Shown: positions 9,808 to 17,979 of the stretch, piece after piece
How positions within the stretch are numbered: position 1 is the first letter of the stretch
Layout of the letters: every line of letters begins with the position of its first letter
Source: an uncultured Porphyromonadaceae bacterium
GTDB taxonomy: Bacteria > Bacteroidota > Bacteroidia > Bacteroidales > Muribaculaceae
DNA: 64,000 bases
Assembly: GCA_947175425.1 (NCBI GenBank)
Contig: CAMWMR010000014.1
Coordinates: 1 to 64,000 of the forward strand
Reading direction: 5' to 3'
Translations under genes and position numbers: made by a program
The notes under the pieces: model-generated
Databases searched by the model: none
The model's input: only the letters and a program-made list of their open reading frames with translations
Told to the model about the DNA's origin: nothing

Positions 9808-11439
9808 TTAGAAGCGTTCATCAAAGAATTTGATAATCTTGGGCGAGCATGCGCTCCAGAAAGGCCAGTCGTGTGCCCCTGCGCGTTCTATGTATGTGAA
9901 GCCCGACAGCAGAGGAGAGTACTGCATAGTCTCGTAAAAGGCTTTGTTGACTTCGTAGAGAAAATCTTCCGTACCTATTTCAACTGCAATGTCCGAAGCT
10001 CCGGGTGTCCATATCATATCGAATATGTTGGGAGTTCCTTCAATGCCTATTCCGGGTGAGCAGGCATATATTCCGGAGAACATGTCGGCATATTTGAGGC
10101 CGTAATACAGTGCGCCGAAGCCGCCCATGGAAAGTCCCGAAACTCCGCGTTTGCCGTTGCCTTTGTACATGGCCTCTATTGCAGGCATAAATTCGGTTAC
10201 AAAGAATGTTTCGTAGTTCATGCCGCCGTCCCGGAAGCCGTCGATGTAGAAGGAGTCAAAGCCCTCGAAAGAAGCCTGTGGCGATACAATTATCATTTCG
10301 GTTTCCACGCTCCCGGTGTGGCTTGCTATATTGCCGCTGTCGAGCCAGTCGTTGTTTCCTCCCGATGCTCCGTGCAGCATGTAGAGTACAGGGAATGTTT
10401 TTGTGCCGTCGAAGCTCTCGGGCAGCACAACCGAGTATTTTACCTCACGCCCAAGCACCGCACTTTGGAATGACAAGTCTTTAAGCTCTGTGCCGCTTTT
10501 TTTAAGGAACGACGAAAAACGAATGTTGAAACTGAAAGAACCGTCGTTGCCGGATGTGGTGATAAACGACAGATTTTCACCGCTGAAGCTGTAGAGAGTC
10601 TCGCCGGTTATACCTTCCACGGATTCAATGTTTATTTTACCTTGAGTGATGTACTGTTTCTCGCCGGTGGACGAAACCACGAATGCACCGCCGGCCATGC
10701 CGTACTCGGGAACAAGCCAGCCGTTGTCGATAAGCCACGGTTCCATGGGAGAACCGGCAATAGTGTAAGTGCCGACAAGCTCCTGCATAGTCATGTTATC
10801 CTTGTTTATGGCCTCGAAGAATGCGGCATCGTTGCCGTTGGGGTCGCTGATTGCGAGAGTATATTTGTTCACACCGGGGATTACTGTCTGCTGCCAGGTT
10901 GTATAGTCCATTATAACAACCGGTTCGGCTTTCATTGTAACTGTGTAGCCGCTCGGTTCGGGATCGTCGATACCGATTACAAATTCAATCGGGCCTCGAT
11001 AGTTGAGTACATAACGTCGGCCGTCGTTACCGGTAAAAATACCGCTGATGTCGTAGTCGGTGCCAACCATGTTCACCTCGAGGTCGCCTTCGGTAATGGC
11101 GCCGTAAGTTTCCGTGCCGTTGGTGACGTATCCGTAAAATTCGTTGGCTGCGGCTTCTCCCGCTGCACTTTGAGCAGGTTTGTAAACACCGGGCTGTAAT
11201 ACCCATTCGCGGGAAACCACACCGAGACTGAACGTAGCACCGTTGCTATTGTCGAATTCTATGTTCAGTTGCTTAAGACCTTTCTTAAGTTTCTCGGTTT
11301 CACCGGTTTTCGCTATAGCGAAATTATACCGTTGCATATTTTCATCGTATATGCCGGTGAGATTGTCAATTACATTGTCGTTGCACGACCACAGCATGGC
11401 GGCCAATGGCAACAGCAACAGTTTATATGTATTTTTCAT
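9808..11439 (-). CDS. Lipoprotein: SusE/F-like N-terminus fused to CE1 esterase
   Basis: This 543-residue lipoprotein has the lipobox LWSC (Cys19). Residues about 35-160 and 165-310 look like two related beta-sandwich modules, each with a PG-x-Y/NKY strand, an alanine/acidic middle and a closing strand with phenylalanines. Such modules are usual in the glycan-binding lipoproteins that follow SusD. The C-terminal third (about 320-543) is a complete alpha/beta hydrolase with Ser437 in GLSMGG, Asp492 in GTEDF and His523 in AGAHDW. The gene takes the position where a PUL normally has its SusE/F-like binder, 24 bases behind susD. It is probably a surface esterase that holds its glycan through the N-terminal modules. 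The binding role is inferred; the esterase fold is clear. Confidence 0.85.
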   Translation of the reverse strand: MKNTYKLLLLPLAAMLWSCNDNVIDNLTGIYDENMQRYNFAIAKTGETEKLKKGLKQLNIEFDNSNGATFSLGVVSREWVLQPGVYKPAQSAAGEAAANEFYGYVTNGTETYGAITEGDLEVNMVGTDYDISGIFTGNDGRRYVLNYRGPIEFVIGIDDPEPSGYTVTMKAEPVVIMDYTTWQQTVIPGVNKYTLAISDPNGNDAAFFEAINKDNMTMQELVGTYTIAGSPMEPWLIDNGWLVPEYGMAGGAFVVSSTGEKQYITQGKINIESVEGITGETLYSFSGENLSFITTSGNDGSFSFNIRFSSFLKKSGTELKDLSFQSAVLGREVKYSVVLPESFDGTKTFPVLYMLHGASGGNNDWLDSGNIASHTGSVETEMIIVSPQASFEGFDSFYIDGFRDGGMNYETFFVTEFMPAIEAMYKGNGKRGVSGLSMGGFGALYYGLKYADMFSGIYACSPGIGIEGTPNIFDMIWTPGASDIAVEIGTEDFLYEVNKAFYETMQYSPLLSGFTYIERAGAHDWPFWSACSPKIIKFFDERF

Positions 11440-11463
11440 TGTAGTTTTTCTTGATATTGATTA

Positions 11464-13026
11464 TCACCATCCGGTGTTTTGTGTCATGTTGCGGTTCAAT
11501 TCCATTTCCTTGCGGGGAATAGGGAGCAGATTGTGTTTTGCCTTGAAACCGTAGGTAGCATTTGTGAATGCTTTGGGTTCAACACCGCTGCTGGAGAATG
11601 CAGGAACGCATGCACCCTTTTCGCCAAGGTATTTTTCGCCCTCTTTCCAGCGTACAATATCCTGGAAACGTACGCATTCGAGGCAAAGCTCAAGGCGTTT
11701 TTCTTCCTTGATGTCCTCAAGAGTAACACCGCTTACAGGCTGGAGGCGTGCGCGGGAGCGGATAGCGTTTACATATTCGTCGGCACGGGTACCTCCCGAC
11801 ATTACATGAGCTTCGGCGGCCAGAAGAAGAACTTCGGCATAGCGCATTACACGCAGGTTGGTATATTGGAGAGCCTGGAAATAGCTGGCGTCCATTACAC
11901 AATCTTCCTTCAGTGCGCGGTTCTTCCAGTTGAACAGGCCTTCGTGTCCTACAAGACGCTCGCCGGCGTTGACGGTGAGACCGTACTCGGCGTTAAGCTC
12001 GTCGTAGGTGCGGATAGTGGATTTAAGGCGATAGCCGTTCTTGCCTTCACCGGCCACAAAAGCATCGTAAAGGGCTTCGGAGGGATTCAAAAATCCGTAT
12101 GTACCGGAGGCGATTTCGCTCATAGAGCCCAAGTTGATAAGCGATGTTCGCCAGCCGTTCATAATGTACACCATTGTCATCTGCGCCCAGGCCTGTTCGG
12201 GGTCGTTGCGCTTCTGAACCTCAAGCATAGCCTCGCAACAGCCGTTTGTGGCGGCGTGGTGAAGCATGTCGTACTCACCCTGATAGAGTTCGTATTTTTT
12301 TGAGTCAATAACTTTATCGAGTTCGCTTGCCGCCTCGGCATACTTACCCTCGAAAAGCAGTGTCTTGCCAAGCATTGCATGGGCAACTTCGGTTGTAACG
12401 CGTATACCGCCTGTTGCGTCGGTTGCGCTGCTTTTTGTTGGAAGAGCGTTGCTTTCAATGGCAGTGCGAAAGTCGTTTTCGGTACGTGCCCACAGTTCTT
12501 CGGGAGTGCTGTTGCTTTGGTGGTATTCGTCGGGTTGCAGCAGGTGATCCACAACCGGCGCTGTTCCCCACATGGATGCGAGTTCAAAATGAGCCCAACC
12601 GCGGAAGAAATAGGCTTCGGCCACAGCCTGTGCCTTTACGGGAGTATCGGGGGTAACTTTTTCGATTATGAGGTTGGCTTTGTAGATTATAGAGTATAGA
12701 CCGCTGTAGAGGCCGGCAATCATGCCGTGGTCGGTGTCGAAGGTATATTCGTTGAGGCGTTCCATATCGGCATTGTCGCCACGCGAACCGCCGCCCGTCC
12801 ATGCGTCGTCGGAAAGGAGGTTTTTCACATAGTACCAGTTGTAATAGTTTCCGCCCCAGCTTGTAAGCAGGGAGGCAACAGCCTGTTCGGCTTCGGCATC
12901 GGTCTTGTAGAAATCGTCCTGACCGCCCATATTGCCGTGCTTTGGAATATCGAGGCCGTCTTCGCACGACGAGAAGAGCATTGCCGCTCCGGCGATGAAT
13001 GCCGCCAGTATATATTTAAGTTTCAT
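11464..13026 (-). CDS. SusD/RagB family nutrient-binding lipoprotein
   Basis: The 520-residue protein has a lipoprotein signal (Cys near residue 21, FSSC). It is followed by the long helical region of SusD proteins, with the tetratricopeptide-like segments (AVAEAYFFRGWAHFELA) that hold the SusC partner, and the C-terminal RagB region with MRYAEVLLLAAEA. SusD caps the SusC barrel and binds glycan at the cell surface. It sits 12 bases after susC and shares its operon. The C-terminal part keeps the typical EEKRLELCLECVRFQDIVRW pattern. Aromatic residues that would show the ligand are not decisive by eye. Confidence 0.95.
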   Translation of the reverse strand: MKLKYILAAFIAGAAMLFSSCEDGLDIPKHGNMGGQDDFYKTDAEAEQAVASLLTSWGGNYYNWYYVKNLLSDDAWTGGGSRGDNADMERLNEYTFDTDHGMIAGLYSGLYSIIYKANLIIEKVTPDTPVKAQAVAEAYFFRGWAHFELASMWGTAPVVDHLLQPDEYHQSNSTPEELWARTENDFRTAIESNALPTKSSATDATGGIRVTTEVAHAMLGKTLLFEGKYAEAASELDKVIDSKKYELYQGEYDMLHHAATNGCCEAMLEVQKRNDPEQAWAQMTMVYIMNGWRTSLINLGSMSEIASGTYGFLNPSEALYDAFVAGEGKNGYRLKSTIRTYDELNAEYGLTVNAGERLVGHEGLFNWKNRALKEDCVMDASYFQALQYTNLRVMRYAEVLLLAAEAHVMSGGTRADEYVNAIRSRARLQPVSGVTLEDIKEEKRLELCLECVRFQDIVRWKEGEKYLGEKGACVPAFSSSGVEPKAFTNATYGFKAKHNLLPIPRKEMELNRNMTQNTGW

Positions 13027-13038
13027 GTTGTTGGCGTA

Positions 13039-16000
13039 TTAGAATGTGAGGTTGAATCCGAGAACTACTTTTTTGGCCGAGGGGTATGCGCCTTTGTCAA
13101 TACCCATGCCGGAAGTTGCGTTGACAGCCACTTCGGGGTCGAAACCGGGATACTTGGTGAAGCAGAAGAAATCTTCAAGCGATGCGTAAACGCGCATATT
13201 GCTTACGAACACTTTGTTCGTCCATTTCTGCGGCAGGATGTATCCGAGCTGAATCTGCTTGATTTTGAAGAAAGAGCCGTCGTATACCAAAGCATCGGAA
13301 ATCTGGTATTTATCCATATTCTGTGCTCCTGCGCGGGGAACAGTGCCGGCAGTGTTCGCCTCGGTCCAGCGGTTGTCGTAGAATACTTCTTTGAGTTTGT
13401 TGCACTGGGGGAAGTCGGCACGGTTGATGCAGTTGAAAACTTTGTTGCCGGCTGCTCCGGTTCCGAATACAGTGAGGTCCAGGCCTTTCCAGCCTACGTT
13501 AAGAGTAAGGCCGTAGGTTATGTCGGGAATTGCGTCGCCTATGTATGCGAGGTCACCGTCGTTGAGGTCGCCGCTGCCGTCAAGGTCTTTGAAGGTAGGA
13601 TTGCCGTACTCATCGAGCCCGTCGAACTGATAGCCGCGGAAGTAGTATACGGGATAGCCTTTTTCAAAGTATGTAATGGTTGAAGTGTGGAAGTTGGAAC
13701 CGCCTATGCGTGCAATGGAGGGGTCAAGATAAGTAACCTTGTTTTTGAGAGTGGCAAGGTTGAAAGTGGCGCTGTAGCGGAAGTCGCCGACGAAGTCGCG
13801 CCACGACAGCTCGAGTTCCCAGCCTTCGTTGCTCACATTACCGGCGTTCATGGGCGATGTGGTACCGCCGATGATAAGCGAAGGTATGGTGCCGTTTACA
13901 AGGAGGTCCTTTGTTTTCTTTTGATACCAGTCGAGAGTAACACCAAGGCGGTTGCGGAGGAAACGCATGTCAAGACCGATGTCGAATTGCTCGGAAGTTT
14001 CCCATTTGAGCTTGTTGTTACCCATGGTCGAGGGTGCAGCCGAGGTGGTGTAGATATTTCCGGGCACAAGAGGATATATGCCTCCGAGAGCCATGTCGGT
14101 ACTGTAGGGATAGCCCGACAGCGCTGCAAGAGAACCGTTCTGACCCCAGCTTGCGCGAAGTTTGATAATGTCGGCGTAGCGGCGTGCGTCTTCAAAGAAT
14201 TTTTCGTTCGAAATTGTCCAGCCTGCCGAGAATGCGGGGAAGTAACCCCAACGGTTTTCAAGCGGCAGTTTCGAGAGGTCGGCGGCGTCGGCACGCAAAG
14301 ATGCCTGAATGTGGTAGCGGTTGTCGTATTCGTAGCTTACTCGGCCGAAGTACGACATCTGTGTGTTGCGGTTTTTTTCGCCTCCCACGCCTTTGGTTGC
14401 GGAAGCGGTACCGTAGTTGAGATACCAGAAAAGAGGATCGTTCTTTTTGAGAGCGTCTTCATTTTGTCCTGAAAGGCTGCCTTGTGTATATGAGCTTACC
14501 GATTCCTGATAGCTCATACCAACCATTGCAGCGATAGTGTTGGCTCCCACCTGCTTGAAATAGTTGGCGAAGTTTTCCCATTGCCAGTAAACCGACTGCG
14601 AGTTCTGGGCGTTCATGCCAACGTAGTCGCCGCTCTGGGTGGCGTTGCCGTAGAAAGGCAGGCTGACGTTCGACTGGTGGCTTGCCGACAGGCGGTAGCC
14701 GAGACGCGATGTGAAGGTGAATCCGTCGAAAGGTTTGAAATCGGCGAAGATACTGCCGTTTACATTGAATCCTCCGTTGCGGCTCACGCCGTTGTCGCGC
14801 ATTACAAAGGGATGATAATTCTCGGAATTGAGGAATTTGGAAACTGCATAGTAATTGCCGTCTTTATCGGTGAGCAGGTGCTTGCCCTGCTGCATGGCGT
14901 TGATCATGTGCATGGGCAGATTGTCGGCACTGTAGAGGAACGGAGTGAGCGGATCCAGAAGAAGAGTGGCTGTAATGAGGCTGCCGTATTCGTTGTTCGA
15001 CGACACCGACCGCACATTATATTTCTCAATTTGGTTTGTTGTACCAACTTTGAGCCAGTTCTTTATATAGTACTCCCCGTTTATAGCGGCTGTCAGGCGC
15101 TGGTAATAGTCGTTGTTGCCGCGAACAATACCGTCGTTGTCAAGGTATGACAAGGAGAGGTAGTAGTTGCCGCGGTCGTTTCCGTTTGTAAACGAAATGT
15201 TGTGACGTTGCATGTGTCCTGTTCCGAAAGCCTCGTCGATCCACGATGTGTTAGTGGTGCCGTCCCAGTTCTTGAGCAGATAGTCCTGAGTGAAGATATT
15301 GCCTTCGGTCATATACTCGATATACTGCTCGGCATTGAGCATTTTGGGAATTTTGGCGGTTCGTTCCCATGTGTACTGGAAGTCGTAGGATATTTTGCCG
15401 TTGCCTGCGCTGCCGCGTTTGGTAGTTATGAGAACTACACCGTTACCGGCCTCGGCACCGTAGATAGCTGCGGAAGCGGCGTCCTTGAGGATTTCCATAG
15501 AGGCGATGTCGTTGGGGTCGATACCGCTGATGTCGCTGAGGCGTACGCCGTCCACAACAAACAGGGGGTCGGACGATACGTTCGACGAATAGCCGCGAAC
15601 TCGGATTGTCGGGGACGAACCGGGAGCTGCCGAAGTGCTTACTACCTGTACACCTGCGGTTTTGCCCTGAAGGGCGCTCTGCGGGTTGGTGATTGTACGG
15701 TTTTGGATGTCGTCGGCTTTTACCTGCGAAATCGCTCCGGTAACCGAGCTTTTTTTCTGTACACCGTAGCCCACGACAACAATGTCGTTAAGTTCGGTGG
15801 ACGATTCTTTCAGGACTACATCGAGAACACCGCCTCGTAGAATCTGACGTTCGGTAGGATCGTAACCTACATAGGAATAGACAAGCGTTGTGCCTGTGTT
15901 TACTTGAATTTCGTAATTGCCGTCGATATCGGTTGTTACGCCGATGTTTTGACCTTTGGGAGTAATGCTCACGCCGATAAGAGGTTCCCCGGTGATGTCG

Positions 16001-16089
16001 GCGACGTTACCGGTAACTTTAACCGGTTGAGCGGCCGCCCACAGGGTACTGCACAGCATTAGCATTAGTAACGCTAATTTAGTTTTCAT
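13039..16089 (-). CDS. SusC/RagA family TonB-dependent outer-membrane transporter
   Basis: At 1016 residues this is a typical SusC. It has a Sec signal (about 1-20) and a carboxypeptidase-regulatory-like domain (about 22-105, with GEPLIGVSI and a DGNYEI turn). A TonB box and plug begin near 110 (VVVGYGVQKKSSVTG). The large barrel ends in a strand finishing in Phe (GFNLTF). It imports the oligosaccharide captured by the SusD lipoprotein encoded next, using TonB/ExbBD energy. There is no anti-sigma-binding extension, which fits control by the adjacent HTCS rather than by an ECF sigma. It is the second gene of the operon, 44 bases behind the carboxylesterase gene. Confidence 0.95.
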   Translation of the reverse strand: MKTKLALLMLMLCSTLWAAAQPVKVTGNVADITGEPLIGVSITPKGQNIGVTTDIDGNYEIQVNTGTTLVYSYVGYDPTERQILRGGVLDVVLKESSTELNDIVVVGYGVQKKSSVTGAISQVKADDIQNRTITNPQSALQGKTAGVQVVSTSAAPGSSPTIRVRGYSSNVSSDPLFVVDGVRLSDISGIDPNDIASMEILKDAASAAIYGAEAGNGVVLITTKRGSAGNGKISYDFQYTWERTAKIPKMLNAEQYIEYMTEGNIFTQDYLLKNWDGTTNTSWIDEAFGTGHMQRHNISFTNGNDRGNYYLSLSYLDNDGIVRGNNDYYQRLTAAINGEYYIKNWLKVGTTNQIEKYNVRSVSSNNEYGSLITATLLLDPLTPFLYSADNLPMHMINAMQQGKHLLTDKDGNYYAVSKFLNSENYHPFVMRDNGVSRNGGFNVNGSIFADFKPFDGFTFTSRLGYRLSASHQSNVSLPFYGNATQSGDYVGMNAQNSQSVYWQWENFANYFKQVGANTIAAMVGMSYQESVSSYTQGSLSGQNEDALKKNDPLFWYLNYGTASATKGVGGEKNRNTQMSYFGRVSYEYDNRYHIQASLRADAADLSKLPLENRWGYFPAFSAGWTISNEKFFEDARRYADIIKLRASWGQNGSLAALSGYPYSTDMALGGIYPLVPGNIYTTSAAPSTMGNNKLKWETSEQFDIGLDMRFLRNRLGVTLDWYQKKTKDLLVNGTIPSLIIGGTTSPMNAGNVSNEGWELELSWRDFVGDFRYSATFNLATLKNKVTYLDPSIARIGGSNFHTSTITYFEKGYPVYYFRGYQFDGLDEYGNPTFKDLDGSGDLNDGDLAYIGDAIPDITYGLTLNVGWKGLDLTVFGTGAAGNKVFNCINRADFPQCNKLKEVFYDNRWTEANTAGTVPRAGAQNMDKYQISDALVYDGSFFKIKQIQLGYILPQKWTNKVFVSNMRVYASLEDFFCFTKYPGFDPEVAVNATSGMGIDKGAYPSAKKVVLGFNLTF

Positions 16090-16133
16090 GTTGTATAGAT
16101 TAAATGATTGGTTATCCGGTTTTAAGGTATTGT

Positions 16134-17765
16134 TCAGAAACTGCGTTTTCCTGCCATTTTCTCGGTGAGTTTGAGCAGATTGCGGTCGTGGTTATGAATA
16201 ATGCGGCAGTCATTGTCGAACACCATTGTGGCGCCTCCGTCCTTGTTGTATTCGGGCCATTGGGGGAGTGTTTCGACGTTGGGATTGCCGTTGCGGGCAA
16301 ACGCTATCCATGCATCGGACATGCGGTCGGCGAGTTTCATGGCTTCATCACCTCCGCCGGTCATTGATGCGTGTACATCGGCGTTATTGAACACAAAGGG
16401 TATTTCCATGCAGTGCGTGCTGCGGAGCATTCCTTCCATAACCGGTGATTCCCAGGTGAACAAGTACATATAGACGGGAGCGCCGTTCTGTGCCGATTTT
16501 AAATCGGCCTGTTCCACTGCACCGGGACGGAAGCGTGTGTCGAAGTCAATAAGGTCTTTAGGCTGATATCCGGGATATGCTTTTGCATATTCGGCAATGA
16601 ATTCGTCGGTTTTGTCGCCGTAAATGCGTTCCACAAATTTTCGGGCTGTTTCCATATCGGCGTTGCGCAGCATGGGAACGTAGGTTGTGGGCGAGAACTC
16701 GCATTTTGTTGTGCCTATAATCATTGGAATATCGCGGCTTATTTCGGGAGCCTTTTTGTCGAACGGCTGTGCAGGCAGCGCTTTTCCGTCGACAACGGGA
16801 GCCCAGCCGAAAATGAACGCTCCTCCGGTTCCGCCTTCGGCCTCGACCTGTGCGCGAACCTTGGCGACAGCCTTATCGGCAGCCGAAAGGAGAACAGGGT
16901 AGGGGATAGTGTCGATAACCGCTATGTTGTTTTCAAGTCCGAGCTCTTCGACAACGGCGCGTCCAATACGGCGCGACATATTGGAAGTCATTGTTCTGCC
17001 GGCGGAGCCGCTTTGCACAATAGCTTTGTGGAACAGGCCTTTGGCCGACGGCATGGCAAGGAGTGTGGAAACCTTGCCACCGCCGCCGCTTTGGCCGAAA
17101 ATGGTGACATTGTCCGGGTCACCGCCGAACTCCCCTATATTATTTTTTACCCATTGGAGCGCCGCTACTATATCGAGCATGCCGGCATTGGCCGAATTTG
17201 CGTATTTCTTGCCGTAATCGCTAAGGTCCAGAAATCCGAGTACGTTAAGACGGTGGTTGAGAGTTACAACTACAACATCGCCTTTGAGGGCAAGATTGGC
17301 GCCGTCGTAGCCGGGGAGTTCCTGTCCGCTGCCGGCTGAAAAACCGCCGCCGTGCAGCCATACCATTACGGGACGTTTTTTTCCGTCGTTACCGTCGGCT
17401 TTTGTCCATATGTTCAGCCGCTGGCAGTCCTCGCCGGCAAAACCGTCGTCCCAGTTGAATGCAAAGGCTATTGCATCGTTGTACCAGCCCTGTCGTGCGG
17501 CCTGCGGTGCGGTAGGCCCGAAATTTCGGCAACTGCGTGTTTCGTCCCATGCGCTTACCGGCACCGGAGCCTCAAAACGTTTTGCTGTGGCATAGGGTAT
17601 TCCTTTATATGTATATATACCCTTTGAATCGCGATAGCCTGCAATTTTGCCTTGGCTCGTAACTGCTGTTATTCCATCGGTGCAAATTTGTCCGACGGGC
17701 GACTTGGACTCTGCCGGAAAAAATGAAAGAAGACCGAGTGTAATGATACTTACTATGTTTTTCAT
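16134..17765 (-). CDS. Secreted type-B carboxylesterase (CE10-like)
   Basis: This 543-residue protein has a Sec signal (about 1-20). The type-B carboxylesterase fold shows the oxyanion hole HGGGF (138-142), nucleophile Ser226 in GQSGGG, a likely acid Glu356 and His451 (STHCMEIPF). The Cys pair expected around the early CxxL loop is only partly present. Such enzymes cleave short acyl or aryl esters. It is the first gene of the PUL operon, upstream of susC, which is unusual, and it makes a third esterase in the locus. The start at 17765 follows closely after a -7 promoter box at 17793-17800, so this gene would be the operon leader. Confidence 0.9.
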   Translation of the reverse strand: MKNIVSIITLGLLSFFPAESKSPVGQICTDGITAVTSQGKIAGYRDSKGIYTYKGIPYATAKRFEAPVPVSAWDETRSCRNFGPTAPQAARQGWYNDAIAFAFNWDDGFAGEDCQRLNIWTKADGNDGKKRPVMVWLHGGGFSAGSGQELPGYDGANLALKGDVVVVTLNHRLNVLGFLDLSDYGKKYANSANAGMLDIVAALQWVKNNIGEFGGDPDNVTIFGQSGGGGKVSTLLAMPSAKGLFHKAIVQSGSAGRTMTSNMSRRIGRAVVEELGLENNIAVIDTIPYPVLLSAADKAVAKVRAQVEAEGGTGGAFIFGWAPVVDGKALPAQPFDKKAPEISRDIPMIIGTTKCEFSPTTYVPMLRNADMETARKFVERIYGDKTDEFIAEYAKAYPGYQPKDLIDFDTRFRPGAVEQADLKSAQNGAPVYMYLFTWESPVMEGMLRSTHCMEIPFVFNNADVHASMTGGGDEAMKLADRMSDAWIAFARNGNPNVETLPQWPEYNKDGGATMVFDNDCRIIHNHDRNLLKLTEKMAGKRSF

Positions 17766-17792
17766 GGATTAGGGTGTATTGGATTTACGATG

Positions 17793-17800
17793 CAAAATTA
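17793..17800 (-). promoter_or_regulatory. -7 box of the PUL operon
   Basis: On the minus strand TAATTTTG lies 28 bases before the carboxylesterase start. No TTG is found 19-21 bases further upstream, as expected for a promoter that needs its activator. The divergent HTCS is the natural candidate. Confidence 0.55.
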
Positions 17801-17870
17801 TAATCGATTTTTCGCTATCGTTTTCCGCATGGTTCAAACGATTTGCACAATTGACAATTCCGGTTGTTCT

Positions 17871-17930
17871 ATTTGTTCATTTTATTTGCTCATGCGTACA
17901 AATGTCTATAAATGGCTCATGTAGCTCATG
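17871..17930. promoter_or_regulatory. Short direct repeats between PUL operon and HTCS
   Basis: ATTTGTTCAT (17871-17880) and ATTTGCTCAT (17884-17893) repeat with a 13-base period. GCTCATG occurs three times (17888, 17915, 17924). They lie 70-130 bases upstream of the operon -7 box, a position suited to activator binding. That the HTCS binds here is inference. Confidence 0.4.
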
Positions 17931-17950
17931 TTTTTATGAATTATTATTTT

Positions 17951-17958
17951 TATTTTTG
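17951..17958 (+). promoter_or_regulatory. -7 box of the HTCS gene
   Basis: TATTTTTG matches TAnnTTTG and lies 21 bases before the HTCS start codon. A clear TTG partner at the right distance is missing. Confidence 0.45.
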
Positions 17959-17979
17959 CGGCGTTGATTAGCCTTAGCC

